NCBI GenBank assembly: GCA_009786715.1
Contig: WQRN01000001.1
Span: 24,534 to 88,533 of the forward strand
DNA from: Treponema sp.
Lineage (GTDB): Bacteria; Spirochaetota; Spirochaetia; Treponematales; Breznakiellaceae
Length of the DNA: 64,000 bases
Direction of reading: 5' to 3'
The notes beneath the pieces are model-generated. The model was not told the DNA's origin. It did not search any database and saw only the letters and a list, made by a program, of their open reading frames with translations. Of this stretch, positions 39,964 through 50,409 are shown piece by piece (position 1 is the stretch's first letter; the number at the start of each line of letters is the position of its first letter). The position numbers and the translations under genes are program-made.

Positions 39964-41360
39964 ATTTCCATCTTAATTTTTTTTCGGATAATCTTTATCT
40001 GACGTCTTACTTCTTTCGGCGCGGGGCCTCCGGGGATATCGCGCGCTCTTACGCAGGCCGCAGGCGTTAATGCTTTGTAAATATCATCAGCGAAAAGTTT
40101 TGAGTGTTTTTTAAGTTCAGAAAGATCCATATTTGATATTTGCTTGCGCCCTGTTTTGATGCAATCGCGGACAATCGCGGCTGCTGTCTCGTGGGCCTCG
40201 CGGAAGGGCATCCCCTTGCGGACTAAATATTCCGCCGTGTCTGTCGCTTCCAAAAAGCCGCCCAAACACGCTGCTTTCATGCGTTTTAAATTGAAAGACG
40301 CGGTTTTTATCATCCCGCAGAACATTTTCAGGCACGATGATAAAGTATCGATGCTGTCAAAGAGCGCTTCCTTGTCTTCCTGAAGGTCTTTGTTGTAGGC
40401 GTAAGGAAGGCCTTTAAGTAAAGTAAAAAGAGTTACAAGATTGCCCGTAGTTCTTCCTGTTTTTCCGCGGATGAGTTCCGCGAAATCCGGGTTTTTTTTC
40501 TGCGGCATGATCGAAGAGCCTGTGCTCCACGATTCCGCGAGTTCGATAAATTTAAATTCTTCGCTTGCCCATAAAAGTATATCTTCGCAGAAGCGCGAAA
40601 GATGAACCATTGTAATTCCAACGGCGCACGATAATTCTAAAACAAAATCGCGATCCGCCACAGCGTCCATCGAGTTTATACTGAGTCTGTTAAAACCAAG
40701 AGCGAGAGATACAGATTTACGATCCAGCGGCAGGGAAGATGCGGCTAACGCTCCGCTTCCTAACGGACATTCATCCAGTCTTTTAAGAGCGTCGGTAAAC
40801 CGCGAGTAATCTCTTTCAAGCGAAGCGCACCACGCCGTTAGGTGATGCCCCAATGTAACGCATTGCGCTCTTTGAAGATGCGTATATCCCGGCATTAAAC
40901 TGTTTACATGAGTTAATGCCGTGTCTAAAAGCGTATTTATTAAAACGGAAATCCCGCCCTGAATCTGCGGCACCGTACGCTTTAGGTACAAGCGGAAAGC
41001 GGCGGCAACCTGATCATTTCTGCTGCGTCCCGCGTGAACCATTTTGCCGATGTCACCAATCCGCTGCGTAAGAACAGTTTCTAAAAACGAATGAATATCT
41101 TCGCTGTTATCAGAAATCGCCAGTTTGCCCGCTTTAATTTCCGAATCAATGGCGTCAAGTTCTTTTACTATCTGACTCGCGGCGCTTTTAGGAATAATGC
41201 CCTGTCTGCCGAGCATGGCGGCGTGCGCCTTGCTGCCCTGAATGTCATCAAACACAAGCCGCTTGTCAGCATTTATGGATGCCTGAAAAGCAAACGCTTG
41301 TGCTTCGGGGGTTTTCGCGAGCCTTCCTGCCCACAATGGTTTATCCGCTTTTTTCGCCAT
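39960..41360 (-). CDS. argH: Argininosuccinate lyase
   Basis: A 466-residue member of the fumarase/aspartase superfamily that splits argininosuccinate into arginine and fumarate. Signature loop GSSIMPQKKNPD, plus HAGRSRNDQVAAAFRLYLK and GYTHLQRAQCVTLGHH with a conserved His. Length is normal. It lies 4 bases after argG and overlaps the fumarase alpha gene, so synthesis of arginine and disposal of fumarate are coupled. Confidence 0.97.
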   Translation of the reverse strand: MAKKADKPLWAGRLAKTPEAQAFAFQASINADKRLVFDDIQGSKAHAAMLGRQGIIPKSAASQIVKELDAIDSEIKAGKLAISDNSEDIHSFLETVLTQRIGDIGKMVHAGRSRNDQVAAAFRLYLKRTVPQIQGGISVLINTLLDTALTHVNSLMPGYTHLQRAQCVTLGHHLTAWCASLERDYSRFTDALKRLDECPLGSGALAASSLPLDRKSVSLALGFNRLSINSMDAVADRDFVLELSCAVGITMVHLSRFCEDILLWASEEFKFIELAESWSTGSSIMPQKKNPDFAELIRGKTGRTTGNLVTLFTLLKGLPYAYNKDLQEDKEALFDSIDTLSSCLKMFCGMIKTASFNLKRMKAACLGGFLEATDTAEYLVRKGMPFREAHETAAAIVRDCIKTGRKQISNMDLSELKKHSKLFADDIYKALTPAACVRARDIPGGPAPKEVRRQIKIIRKKIKMEI

Positions 41361-41364
41361 TTAA

Positions 41365-42663
41365 TTATTTCTTTTTCTTGCCGGCTGTTTTAGTTCTAGC
41401 GGAAGAAGCTTTATTCTTCGCCGCGCCGGAAGAAGCTGCGCCCGCTGATTTAACGGCTGATTTCTTTTCCTGCTCCATAAGGGATCTTACCAGCACCGGA
41501 AGACCGTAGAGCTTTATGAAACCTTTGGCGTCGGCATGATTGAAAAGTTCGCCTGTTGTAAAACTCGCAAGACTTGGGTTGTAAAGCGAGTTCGCAGATA
41601 CCGCTCCCGCCGCGCTGATTGAACCCTTGTAGAGTTTAACTTTTACTTTGCCGCTAACGCTCTCCTGCGTGGAGTCGATAAAGGCGCTGATGGCTTTTCG
41701 CAAAGGCGTGAACCAAAGTCCGCCGTATATGAGTTCTCCCATTTTAAGGGATACCTGCTGTTTGAACGAATAAGTCTGTCTGTCAAGGCAAAGATGTTCA
41801 AGTTCCTGATGCGCATAATAAAGAATTGTGCCGCCGGGTGTTTCGTATACGCCGCGGCTCTTCATTCCTACAACCCTGTTTTCAACAATATCCGAAATGC
41901 CAATGCCGTTCGCGCCGCCTATTTTGTTAAGCGCGCTGATAAGAGCAATGCCTTCCATTCTTTTGCCGTTAAGAGCGACAGGAATTCCTTTTTCAAATTC
42001 AATTTCAACATATTCCGCTCTATTGGGCGCCTTTTCCGGGGTCACAGTCATGGAGAGCATTTTTTTAAATTGAGGCTCGGACGCCGGATCTTCAAGTTCA
42101 AGTCCTTCGTGGGAAATGTGCCAGAGGTTGTCGTCCATGCTGTAGGAATTTTTCTTTTTCATTGGAATCGCGATTTTTCTTCTTGCAAGATACCTCATCT
42201 CATCCTGTCTGCTTTTAAGTTTCCATGTCCGCCAGGGAGCGATGATTTCGAGATCCGGAGCTAATGCCATGATTCCAAGATCGAAGCGAACCTGATCGTT
42301 GCCCTTGCCTGTAGCGCCGTGGGCGATCGCCTGCGCTTTTTCTTTTCTTGCGTATTCAACTAACACTTTGGCGATAAGAGGCCTTGCCGTAGATGTTCCC
42401 AAAAGATATTTGTCTTCGTACACAGCTCCCGCTTTTAATGCCGGCCAGATATATTCTTCGACATATTCTTTTTTTACATCCGCCACATAACAAGCGCTGG
42501 CTCCGGTAGCTAATGCGCGTTTTGTAATAGCTTTCCAGTCCGCAATTTGCCCGACATCGACACATACGGCGATAATTTCACAATCTTGATTTTCCTTTAA
42601 CCAGGGGATGATTACTGTGGTGTCCAGCCCTCCCGAATATGCGAGGATAACCTTCTTTTTCAT
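41365..42663 (-). CDS. argG: Argininosuccinate synthase with basic C-terminal tail
   Basis: A 432-residue enzyme joining citrulline and aspartate with ATP. The PP-loop is [28 protein letters not shown] and GRPLSA-like substrate regions ([10 protein letters not shown]) are present. The catalytic domain ends near residue 398. Then comes an unusual tail of about 35 residues rich in Lys, Ala and Ser, ending TAGKKKK. AAGGAG precedes the ATG. It is first of the argG-argH-fumarase operon. Confidence 0.95.
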   Translation of the reverse strand: MKKKVILAYSGGLDTTVIIPWLKENQDCEIIAVCVDVGQIADWKAITKRALATGASACYVADVKKEYVEEYIWPALKAGAVYEDKYLLGTSTARPLIAKVLVEYARKEKAQAIAHGATGKGNDQVRFDLGIMALAPDLEIIAPWRTWKLKSRQDEMRYLARRKIAIPMKKKNSYSMDDNLWHISHEGLELEDPASEPQFKKMLSMTVTPEKAPNRAEYVEIEFEKGIPVALNGKRMEGIALISALNKIGGANGIGISDIVENRVVGMKSRGVYETPGGTILYYAHQELEHLCLDRQTYSFKQQVSLKMGELIYGGLWFTPLRKAISAFIDSTQESVSGKVKVKLYKGSISAAGAVSANSLYNPSLASFTTGELFNHADAKGFIKLYGLPVLVRSLMEQEKKSAVKSAGAASSGAAKNKASSARTKTAGKKKK

Positions 42664-42778
42664 TATAAAAACTCCTTAAATATGTAGATTATTTCTTTTA
42701 TTATCTAAAATTAACGATTTTATTACAATACATTTTTAACAAGACTCTATGATTTTTGCCGATAAATTCAGTATATAT

Positions 42779-43888
42779 ATGAAAAAAACCGTAAAACGCA
42801 GGAAAATTGTTCGAAAACCGGCGAAAAGACGTAAAAAAACCAAGTTTTCTGACGCTCTGAAGGCGTTTATACTTGTTGGCGTTGTTGTCGCAGTTTCCGC
42901 GCTTTTATCCTGCGCCGCTATTATGATACATTCCGCGATTAATAAAGATAAAGACGCGTTAAGTGAAATTGTTTTAGAAACAAGAATAAATAGCGAAGAA
43001 GAAAAAAAAGAGAAAGTTACTGAGGTTGTGCAGCCTCCTGTAACTGTAAATATTGAGACGATTCCCGCCGCGGAAACAACAAAAGTAACCGCGGCGCCTT
43101 CACGCCGTCCGCCAAGGGAAGAACCTGTTAAACCAACATCAACTCTTTCGCCGGTTCCCGTTCAGCCTCAGGCTCCTGTTATCACGACTGTTTCCGCTGT
43201 GATAACGCCGAAAGAACCTGCAGAAAATATGGGAACGCTTGTTTTTGTGATAGATGATGCCGGAAACAATCTGCGCGAACTGGAACCTTTCCTTAACGTG
43301 TCAGGGCCTTTGACAATCGCCGTTTTACCGGGATTGCCTTATTCCGCACAAGCCGCAAAACGAATCAGGGAAGCGGGGAAGGAAGTGATCCTTCACCAGC
43401 CGATGGAGGCGATAGGGGGACAGAATCCGGGTCCTTGCGCGATTTATTCCGGGATGGGAGCGTCTGAAATAAGATCGATACTTGCGCGTAACATTGCCGA
43501 GGTTGGACCCGTAAAGGGGATCAACAATCATCAGGGGTCTAAGGTAACAATGGATTCAGAGGCGATGAAAACGATTCTTTCGTTTTGCAAAGAGAACAAG
43601 CTTTATTTTCTGGATTCAAGAACAACGGCAGAGACTGTTGTTCCTGCTGTCGCCGCGCAGATGGGAATAAAAATCGCGGAAAGAAATATTTTTATAGATA
43701 ACGAGCAAAATAAAGACAGTATGCGCCGTTATATCTCAGGCGGATTGTTAAGAGCGCAGAGAAACGGTCTTGCGGTGATGATCGGCCACACCTGGTCGCC
43801 GGATTTAGCGCCGCTTTTAAACGAAGAATTTGTTCTTCTTGCGGAACAAGGTTATACCTTAAAGACAGTTTTTGATATAATCAATTAA
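42779..43888 (+). CDS. Divergent polysaccharide deacetylase
   Basis: A protein of about 369 residues: basic N-terminus, one membrane anchor (LVGVVVAVSALLSCAAIMI), a Pro/Thr/Val-rich linker of roughly 100 residues and a C-terminal divergent polysaccharide deacetylase domain (PF04748). Domain motifs are LVFVIDDAGNN with the metal Asp pair, ILHQPMEA, INNHQGSKVT and the MIGHTWSP stretch. The start could also be an ATG ten codons upstream (42749); neither has a clear ribosome site. It ends right at the tsaD start. Probably acts on envelope glycans; substrate unknown. Confidence 0.87.
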   Translation: MKKTVKRRKIVRKPAKRRKKTKFSDALKAFILVGVVVAVSALLSCAAIMIHSAINKDKDALSEIVLETRINSEEEKKEKVTEVVQPPVTVNIETIPAAETTKVTAAPSRRPPREEPVKPTSTLSPVPVQPQAPVITTVSAVITPKEPAENMGTLVFVIDDAGNNLRELEPFLNVSGPLTIAVLPGLPYSAQAAKRIREAGKEVILHQPMEAIGGQNPGPCAIYSGMGASEIRSILARNIAEVGPVKGINNHQGSKVTMDSEAMKTILSFCKENKLYFLDSRTTAETVVPAVAAQMGIKIAERNIFIDNEQNKDSMRRYISGGLLRAQRNGLAVMIGHTWSPDLAPLLNEEFVLLAEQGYTLKTVFDIIN

Positions 43889-44905
43889 ATGAAAGTCCTT
43901 GGTATCGAGACATCCTGCGACGAATGTTCAGCTTCGGTTGTCGAAGACGGCGAAAAAATTCTCTCTAACATAATCGCTACGCAAATACCTTTCCACGCTA
44001 AATGGAACGGCGTAGTCCCTGAAATCGCGAGCCGCAAACACACTGAATGGATCTACGCAGTAACAAAAGAAGCTCTTGACGCGGCAGGCTTAAGCGTAAA
44101 AGAAATCGACGCGATAGCAGTTACAAGCCGTCCGGGACTTTTAGGCTCTTTAATAGTAGGTCTTTCTTTCGCCAAGGCATTCGCGTGGGCAAGAGGCATA
44201 CCTTTTATCGCCGTAGATCACATGCTGGCTCATCTGTATGCCCCGCGGCTTTTACCCGAAACAAAATGCGAATACCCTTTTCTCGGACTGCTTGTTTCAG
44301 GCGGGCATACAATTATTTGCCGCGCCGATAACTTTGACAGCATCACGGTGCTTGGCACAACAATCGATGATGCCGCGGGCGAAGCGTTTGACAAAGTGGC
44401 GAAATTTTACAATTTCGGCTATCCGGGCGGAGCTGTAATCGAAAAAATGGCTGTCTTAGGCGACAGCGAAGCGTTTCGTTTTCCTATGCCTTCGCTGCAT
44501 AAAGCGGATCACCGGTACGATGTTTCTTATTCAGGAATTAAAAACGCTGTAATAAATCAGCTTGATACATTCAAGGTAAAGCAAAATTACTCAAGAGAAG
44601 ACATTGCCGCTTCTTTCCAAAAAACCGCCGTAAATATATTATTACGCGCTCTTTTAAACGCCGCGCAAGACACGGGAATAACAACAATAGTTGCAGGCGG
44701 CGGAGTGGCGGCTAACAGTTGCCTTCGTTCAGCGCTTGCGGAACAAACAAACTTAAATTGCATATTCCCGCCGCTTGAGCTGTGCGGCGACAATGCCGCT
44801 ATGATTGCCGGCATTGGATACCAGTATTTAAAAAGGGGAGATTTCTCACCGCTGGACACAACAGCCAGCGCAAGAGTAACCGGTTTCAAGAAAAAATATC
44901 CTTAA
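43889..44905 (+). CDS. tsaD: tRNA N6-adenosine threonylcarbamoyltransferase
   Basis: A 338-residue ASKHA-fold protein that makes t6A37 on ANN-decoding tRNAs with TsaB, TsaC and TsaE. N-terminal LGIETSCDECSASVV, metal site HMLAHLYAP (HxxxH), GGHTIICR, DDAAGEAFDKVAKF and the late GGVAANSCLR and CGDNAAMIAGIGY motifs are all present. It begins directly after the deacetylase stop. Convergent with the V-ATPase B gene with no spacer. Confidence 0.97.
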   Translation: MKVLGIETSCDECSASVVEDGEKILSNIIATQIPFHAKWNGVVPEIASRKHTEWIYAVTKEALDAAGLSVKEIDAIAVTSRPGLLGSLIVGLSFAKAFAWARGIPFIAVDHMLAHLYAPRLLPETKCEYPFLGLLVSGGHTIICRADNFDSITVLGTTIDDAAGEAFDKVAKFYNFGYPGGAVIEKMAVLGDSEAFRFPMPSLHKADHRYDVSYSGIKNAVINQLDTFKVKQNYSREDIAASFQKTAVNILLRALLNAAQDTGITTIVAGGGVAANSCLRSALAEQTNLNCIFPPLELCGDNAAMIAGIGYQYLKRGDFSPLDTTASARVTGFKKKYP

Positions 44906-46279
44906 TTATTTCTTCATATATTTTTCTATAAACTTTTCATTTACGCGTAACAGTTCTTCTCTTGGCAGTTCGCCTAACACTTTCCAGCCTAAATCGAGGG
45001 TATAGGCGATGCTGCGGTTTTCGTATTCGCTCTGCATTAAAAATACCTGTTCGAACTTTTCGCCGAATTTTAAATATAGCTTGTCGCCTATGGATAATTC
45101 TTCTTCGCCGATTATCGACGCAAGGTTGCGGATTTGCTTTACTTTCGCGTATGCCGCGAAGAGCTGGCTGGATACGTCTTTATGATCTTCCCTTGTCATA
45201 TCAGGGCCTATTCCGTCTTTCATAAGTCGCGAAAGACTTGGAAGACCGGCGACAGGAGGGTAGATGCCTCTCTGGAAAAGTTCGCGCTCCAAAACAATCT
45301 GACCTTCCGTAATGTAGCCTGACAAATCGGGAATCGGATGGCTTATATCATCGTTGGGCATCGAAAGAATCGGTATTTGCGTGATGGAGCCCGAAGAATC
45401 TTTTATTTTCCCGGCTCTTTCATAAAGCGCCGCAAGATCAGAATAAAGATAACCGGGGTATCCTTTTCTGCTTGGAACTTCGCCCCGGATAGAAGAAACT
45501 TCTCTCAGCGCTTCGCAGTAGTTAGTCATGTCAGTCATCACAACAAGAACGTGCATATCCTTTTCGTAAGCGAGGTATTCAGCTGCGGTTAGAGCCGCTC
45601 TAGGAGCGATTAATCTTTCCAGAGAAGGAGAATCCGCAAGAGAAAGAAACACAACAACTTTGGAAAGAACGCCTGAGTGCTCAAAGTCATCGAGGAAGAA
45701 ACGGGCAACGTCGTTTTTAACGCCCATCGCGCAGAAAACAATTACAAATTGTTCGCCCGATTTTAAAAGTTTAGTCTGCCTTACAATCTGAGCCGCGAGG
45801 CGGTTGTGCGGAAGCCCGTTACCTGAAAAAATCGGAAGCTTCTGTCCGCGGATGAGCGTGTTCATGCCGTCGATGGAAGAAATGCCCGTTTGGATAAAAT
45901 CGCGCGGGTATGAGCGCGCGTAGGGATTTATCGGAAGCCCGTTAATGTCGCGGTATTGGGAGGAAAAAATATTTCCGAAACCGTCTATAGGCTCTCCAAG
46001 TCCGTTAAAAACTCTTCCTAAAAGACCGGGACCAACCCGCAGTTCCATCGGTCTTTCCAGGAATTCAACCCTTGAATCGTTTGCGGAAAGCCCCGCGCTG
46101 CTTCCGAAAATCTGAATCGCCGCCCAGTCGTCGCTTAAATCCAGAACGCGCCCAAGCCTTTTTCTGCCTTCCCTGTCGTATACATTAACCATTTCGTTGT
46201 AACTTACATCGCGGCAGCGCGATGTAATTACCACAGGGCCTTCTATGCGGGAAAGTTTCTTGTATTCTACGCCTCTCAT
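44906..46279 (-). CDS. atpB: V-type ATPase subunit B
   Basis: A 457-residue non-catalytic subunit of the V/A-type ATPase V1 head. It begins [13 protein letters not shown], and carries [32 protein letters not shown] in place of a P-loop, [20 protein letters not shown] and the [12 protein letters not shown] segment. The start overlaps subunit A by 4 bases. In most treponemal operons D, I and K follow; here tsaD on the opposite strand follows instead, so those genes must lie elsewhere. Confidence 0.96.
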   Translation of the reverse strand: MRGVEYKKLSRIEGPVVITSRCRDVSYNEMVNVYDREGRKRLGRVLDLSDDWAAIQIFGSSAGLSANDSRVEFLERPMELRVGPGLLGRVFNGLGEPIDGFGNIFSSQYRDINGLPINPYARSYPRDFIQTGISSIDGMNTLIRGQKLPIFSGNGLPHNRLAAQIVRQTKLLKSGEQFVIVFCAMGVKNDVARFFLDDFEHSGVLSKVVVFLSLADSPSLERLIAPRAALTAAEYLAYEKDMHVLVVMTDMTNYCEALREVSSIRGEVPSRKGYPGYLYSDLAALYERAGKIKDSSGSITQIPILSMPNDDISHPIPDLSGYITEGQIVLERELFQRGIYPPVAGLPSLSRLMKDGIGPDMTREDHKDVSSQLFAAYAKVKQIRNLASIIGEEELSIGDKLYLKFGEKFEQVFLMQSEYENRSIAYTLDLGWKVLGELPREELLRVNEKFIEKYMKK

Positions 46280-48099
46280 AGAACCTTCCTTGCGCGGTAC
46301 GTTTTTTCCAGTTCTTCAAGTTTATGGCGCATTTTTAACTCAAACTCTTTTATTTCACCTAACGAATCGTTTTTAACAATGCTTTTTAGGCGCGACAAAC
46401 TTTCTTTTAAACCTGTTTCTGTAATTTTTGTCATCGGAGCGCCGAGTTCGATGCAGGTATGCGCGCGATCATGAAATTCCATAATTAAAAGCAAAAGACT
46501 TACCTGTTTGTCCACAACGCAGTACATATCGATTTCGTCAAAAGAATTCTGCTGCAGAAAGCCGTCTTTAATAATCTGCGCGGTAAGAAGGATTAATTTC
46601 TGTTCGTCAGGAAGGGCGTCTGAACCGATAAGACGCGCGATTTCTGCCAATCTTTGCTCCTGTTTTAAAAGATCAAGACTTTTTCTGCGCACTTTAGACC
46701 ACTCGGGATTTACCTGTTCCCACCAGCGCTGAACCTCATCGGCGTATTCTGAATAACTGTCTATCCATGAGATGGCGGGATAATGCCTTGCGTTCGCAAG
46801 ATCTCTGTCGAGCGCCCAGAAACAGCGGATAAAACGCTTTGTGTGCTGTGTAACAGGTTCAGAAAAATCGCCGCCGGGAGGCGATACGGCTCCGATTATG
46901 GAAATAGAACCTTCTGCGCCGCTTAAAGTTTTTACTCTGCCTGAGCGTTCGTAAAATTCCGCGAGACGGGTGGGAAGGTACGCGGGAAACCCTTCTTCCG
47001 CCGGCATTTCTTCCATGCGTCCTGAAAGTTCACGTAACGCCTCCGCCCATCTGCTTGTTGAATCCGCCATAATTGCGACATGGTAGCCCATATCGCGGTA
47101 AAATTCGGCCAATGTTACGCCCGTATAAATTGACACCTCACGCGCGGCGACAGGCATGTTTGAAGTATTGGCGATTAAAAGCGTTCTTTCCATAAGGCTG
47201 CGGCCTGTGCGCGGATCCGTTAACTGGACAAATTCTGTAAGAACATCCGTCATTTCATTGCCGCGTTCCCCGCAGCCGATGTAGATGATAACGTCCGCGT
47301 CGCACCATTTCGCGATTGCGTGCTGAGTCATTGTCTTTCCGGTGCCGAAACCGCCAGGAATCGCCGCGGTTCCGCCTTTAGAAAGAGGAAAAAAAATGTC
47401 GATAACCCTTTCGCCTGTGATAAGCGGCTCTGTCGGCGGCAGCCGCGAAGAAACAGGACGGCTTTGCCTTACAGGCCACCGCTGCGCAAAAGCGATTTCT
47501 TCGCCGTAACTTGTTTTAGCGGCTGTCTCAAAAACGGTATAATCGCCCTCTGCGCAAAGATATATAATATCGCCGCCCTTTGTGTCAGGCGGAACCATAA
47601 TCTTGCACGTAACACTTTCAGTTTCTTTAATTGAACCTAATACAAGCCCCGCGCGGGCGGTAATTTTTCCGCCGGACGCGATCTTTTCCGCTAACGCAGA
47701 ATCCGGAATAAAGCGCCATTTTTTATTTGCATCTAACGCGCTGACGCTTCCGCCTGGTTTCATAAACGCGCCGTCCTGTTCATATAAAAGAGCGAGCGGT
47801 CTTTGAATACCGTCGTAGATCGTGCCTATCAGACCCGGCCCCAAAAGAGCAGATAACGGCCGTCCGGTGCTGACAGCTGGGCTTCCCGTTTTTAAACCGG
47901 TATTATCCTCGTAAACCTGAATTACCGCTTCATCGCCTGTCCCGGAACTTTGCCCGTGACCGCTTGTTGACTGTTCAAGCCTTACAATTTCGCCGATAAT
48001 TTTTTTCTCGCCGACTTCGACAAGATCAAAAAGCCCGCTTGAGCCTAACCCCGACGCTCTTATAATCGGCCCTGATATCCTGCGGACTTTTCCTTCCAT
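46276..48099 (-). CDS. atpA: V-type ATPase subunit A (catalytic)
   Basis: A 607-residue catalytic subunit, with P-loop [17 protein letters not shown], Walker B-type [14 protein letters not shown], the GER motif [16 protein letters not shown] and the extra non-homologous insert of V/A-type A subunits (about residues 110-190). Spirochaete V-ATPases may pump H+ or Na+; the ion depends on subunit K, which is not here. The start overlaps the stop of the unrecognised 203-residue gene by one base (TAATG). Confidence 0.96.
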   Translation of the reverse strand: MEGKVRRISGPIIRASGLGSSGLFDLVEVGEKKIIGEIVRLEQSTSGHGQSSGTGDEAVIQVYEDNTGLKTGSPAVSTGRPLSALLGPGLIGTIYDGIQRPLALLYEQDGAFMKPGGSVSALDANKKWRFIPDSALAEKIASGGKITARAGLVLGSIKETESVTCKIMVPPDTKGGDIIYLCAEGDYTVFETAAKTSYGEEIAFAQRWPVRQSRPVSSRLPPTEPLITGERVIDIFFPLSKGGTAAIPGGFGTGKTMTQHAIAKWCDADVIIYIGCGERGNEMTDVLTEFVQLTDPRTGRSLMERTLLIANTSNMPVAAREVSIYTGVTLAEFYRDMGYHVAIMADSTSRWAEALRELSGRMEEMPAEEGFPAYLPTRLAEFYERSGRVKTLSGAEGSISIIGAVSPPGGDFSEPVTQHTKRFIRCFWALDRDLANARHYPAISWIDSYSEYADEVQRWWEQVNPEWSKVRRKSLDLLKQEQRLAEIARLIGSDALPDEQKLILLTAQIIKDGFLQQNSFDEIDMYCVVDKQVSLLLLIMEFHDRAHTCIELGAPMTKITETGLKESLSRLKSIVKNDSLGEIKEFELKMRHKLEELEKTYRARKVL

Positions 48100-48710
48100 T
48101 ATTTTTCATCCATTTCCATCGTAAGACAGCGGTTTTCCTGATATGAATAAGCGTCCAGTACAAAAAACAGATGGGATATTACAAACAGCAAGTTAGGCTG
48201 GAAATCACCGGATTCAATATTAAGATGTTCAATTTGAATGTCATCGATCATCATAATAAAATTAGTTACATAATTTTTTGATTCGCTATGCTTGCATTTT
48301 GGTAATTTAAAACTTCTGCTGAATATTTTTTTATCGGTTTCCGTATTGCTTGTTTCAGAAATATTAAATTTGTCTATAACGAATAATACGCTGAACAATA
48401 ATGCTAGCTGTACATTTACCGTTCTTTCAAAGAATTTTTCAGGGGCGGTTTTACTTTCAATAGGTTTAACTTTTATTATGGAGCAAAAAAAAGCTGCTGC
48501 AATTTTATGTCTATCCATTCTGACATATTCTTTTCTTCCTTCGCTGCCTTGCTCTATACAGTCATGTATCACATCTCTATAACGCCTGTAAAAATCAAAA
48601 ATGAGGTCAATCCTGTCTTTTTCAATGTATAAGTTACCGCTGACACTGCAATGTCTTTCAATGTCTTTTAATAACCTTTCCCGAAAACGCTCCTCAGTTT
48701 CTCTTTTCAC
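48099..48710 (-). CDS. Unrecognised 203-residue protein inserted before atpA
   Basis: I do not recognise a characterised family. The protein is mostly helical and soluble, with a basic N-terminal helix ([19 protein letters not shown]), a [20 protein letters not shown] segment, a hydrophobic [14 protein letters not shown] helix and a C-terminal stretch of acidic and hydrophobic residues. It is visibly more AT-rich than the ATPase genes. It lies where treponemal operons usually carry a DUF2764 gene, but does not resemble that family. TAATG couples it to atpA, and a 57-residue acidic protein precedes it. The pair looks like a mobile accessory or toxin-antitoxin-type cassette; that is inference. 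Confidence 0.65.
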   Translation of the reverse strand: MKRETEERFRERLLKDIERHCSVSGNLYIEKDRIDLIFDFYRRYRDVIHDCIEQGSEGRKEYVRMDRHKIAAAFFCSIIKVKPIESKTAPEKFFERTVNVQLALLFSVLFVIDKFNISETSNTETDKKIFSRSFKLPKCKHSESKNYVTNFIMMIDDIQIEHLNIESGDFQPNLLFVISHLFFVLDAYSYQENRCLTMEMDEK

Positions 48711-48742
48711 AGATGTACTTCCTTTAGGTACGCATTTTTAAA

Positions 48743-48916
48743 TTATTCAAAAACAATGTAATCCAAAACATCGTAGTCTTTTTCATCAAATTTTAAATTG
48801 TCAATAGCATCCTCATCGTTTTTATGAGACATTTTTTTCTTGTACTCTTCATCTGTCAAATTTGGCGAGGCTTCAAGTTTTTTTCTCGCTTCAAGTAACG
48901 CGGTATCTACAGCCAT
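48743..48916 (-). CDS. Small acidic protein (57 residues)
   Basis: A short gene with a strong GGAGGG ribosome site 5-6 bases before the ATG. The product begins MAVDTALLEARKKLEASPNL, continues with TDEEYKKKMSHKNDEDAIDN and ends DYIVFE: charged, with no membrane segment. It lies 32 bases before the 203-residue gene in the same direction. The size and order would fit an antitoxin-toxin pair, but no DNA-binding motif is visible. Confidence 0.6.
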   Translation of the reverse strand: MAVDTALLEARKKLEASPNLTDEEYKKKMSHKNDEDAIDNLKFDEKDYDVLDYIVFE

Positions 48917-49050
48917 AAACCCTCCAATAAAATTTTAGAAAACCTACAGAGAAAAGAAAACCAGCACGAGCAAATTAGCTCGCAAAAGCCCGGGAAACCA
49001 TTCACCTATAGAAAGCATTAATAACAATATACGCCTTTATTTTTATCAAG

Positions 49051-49662
49051 TCAAGTAATCATATTGCGGTCTTCAACCAGCCCTTCAATCAGCTCAGTGC
49101 GTTTAACGTGGAGGTGGCAGTCGATAATTTTTTGAATTGAGGCAGTTATGCGCACATCTTCGGTGTCTAGGATTAATGCCGGGTATCTGTTTGCGGGGGG
49201 GATTTCTTCGGCTTTACAGGTGATTTTTTTATTATTTAATAGAAACTGAGCTTCTTCATGGCTTAACCCGTAATAATAAGCGCATTTTTGAGCGGAATTT
49301 GCCATATCGCCGCAAAAAATCAATCTTTTTGACAATTCTAGGGCAAGAAGTTCTAAAATACGAGAGCGGCTTAACTCTTTATACCAATTATCTTCCGCGG
49401 ATTGTAATAATTCCTCGATTTTTTCGTTTTTTGCCCTGAGTTTGTCGACAGGAAGACGAGCCATTACCTTATCTTCTTCATATTTTACAAGTTGGCTATA
49501 CTTTTTTTCGATTTCATCTATGTGCGCGGCTGTTTTTTTATCCCATTCTGCATTTTGCGCCGCAATAGCGTTTTCGCAGTCTTTTCGGATACGCAGAGCT
49601 TTCTTCATAGCGTCTTCCAATATTTCGTGATCTAATTTTTCCGTAGATTGCAATTCTTCCAT
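49051..49662 (-). CDS. atpE: V-type ATPase subunit E-like (peripheral stalk)
   Basis: A 203-residue protein: a long N-terminal charged coiled coil (about residues 10-90), then a small domain ending with VRITASIQKIIDCHLHVKRT, like the C-terminal head of V/A-type subunit E that touches the catalytic head. It is on the same strand as A and B but separated from A by the inserted two-gene cassette and a 134-base untranslated gap. Subunit E is poorly conserved, so the call combines shape and position. Confidence 0.78.
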   Translation of the reverse strand: MEELQSTEKLDHEILEDAMKKALRIRKDCENAIAAQNAEWDKKTAAHIDEIEKKYSQLVKYEEDKVMARLPVDKLRAKNEKIEELLQSAEDNWYKELSRSRILELLALELSKRLIFCGDMANSAQKCAYYYGLSHEEAQFLLNNKKITCKAEEIPPANRYPALILDTEDVRITASIQKIIDCHLHVKRTELIEGLVEDRNMIT

Positions 49663-49695
49663 AAGCCTGCTCTGGAAATTTTGTTTTAATTAATT

Positions 49696-50163
49696 TTACT
49701 TATTCTGTATCAACCGTATTTTTATTTCTTCAGAGGAAAGCCCTTGCTCGATTAGATTCAAAATATAATTGTCTCTTTCCTCTTTTCCCTCTGCTTTGCC
49801 TACGGCAATACCTTCTTTTTTTCCTTCTGCTTTTCCTATTGCAATGCCATCCGCCTTGCCTGCAGCTAGACCTTCGGCTCTGCCGTCGAGCATCCATTGC
49901 AATTTTAACATTCGTTCGTCCGTTTTTGCGAGGTTTCTATGAAAATAATAGTCCCTGATTGATTCCAACAAGCCCATTCTTTTTGCGCAGTTTATCGGTT
50001 TCTTTAACTGAGGGTATTTTTTTGCCAGCATTTCATATTCCTCCTTCTTTTTACATTTTAAAAATCGAAGCCACGGCCAAACCGCTCTGTCATCATTCTC
50101 CGGAAGTTTAGGCAATTCAATGATAACCACTTTTAACAAATCTGTAAAGGATCGATTTTCCAA
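49696..50163 (-). pseudogene. Truncated Rpn-family (PD-(D/E)XK) nuclease/transposase gene
   Basis: A 155-residue open frame matching only the C-terminal half of Rpn/PDDEXK_2 family proteins, which run to roughly 300 residues. Seen: FTDLLKVVIIELPKLPE, the WLRFLKC region and the family's repeated Gly-Lys-Ala-Glu tail (GKADGIAIGKAEG, repeated three times or so). The nuclease motifs that should lie upstream are missing. The first codon is a TTG preceded immediately by two in-frame TGA codons and then non-coding AT-rich DNA. Most likely an inactive remnant. Confidence 0.8.
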
Positions 50164-50309
50164 TCATCACAAAATTCGCGAAATTTTGCCGTTTTTAATC
50201 AAAATTTTGCGGTTTTGAAGGGGGGGGTGTATGAAAAATCATACTGTTTAAAAGTCAAGAGAAAAATGTGTACAATAAGGAAAAAGTTTTAAAAATTAGG
50301 AGTTTAATC

Positions 50310-50338
50310 TTGTATATCATTTACGTATGCAGTATATT
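50310..50338 (+). promoter_or_regulatory. Promoter of the giant lipoprotein gene
   Basis: TTGTAT, 17 bases, TATATT. It leaves a leader of about 65 bases before the ATG at 50410, with GGAGGG as ribosome site. Confidence 0.7.
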
Positions 50339-50409
50339 TAACGGTATATAGGTGTCTCTTAATTTATTTTGTTTTGTATTGAGGATAATAATATTTTGGA
50401 GGGTTTGTT

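Noticed and set aside
49696..50163. An intact regulatory or repeat protein with GKAEG repeats
   Set aside because: The repeats are the usual tail of Rpn proteins; the N-terminal nuclease half is absent and two stops precede the first codon, so it is treated as a remnant.
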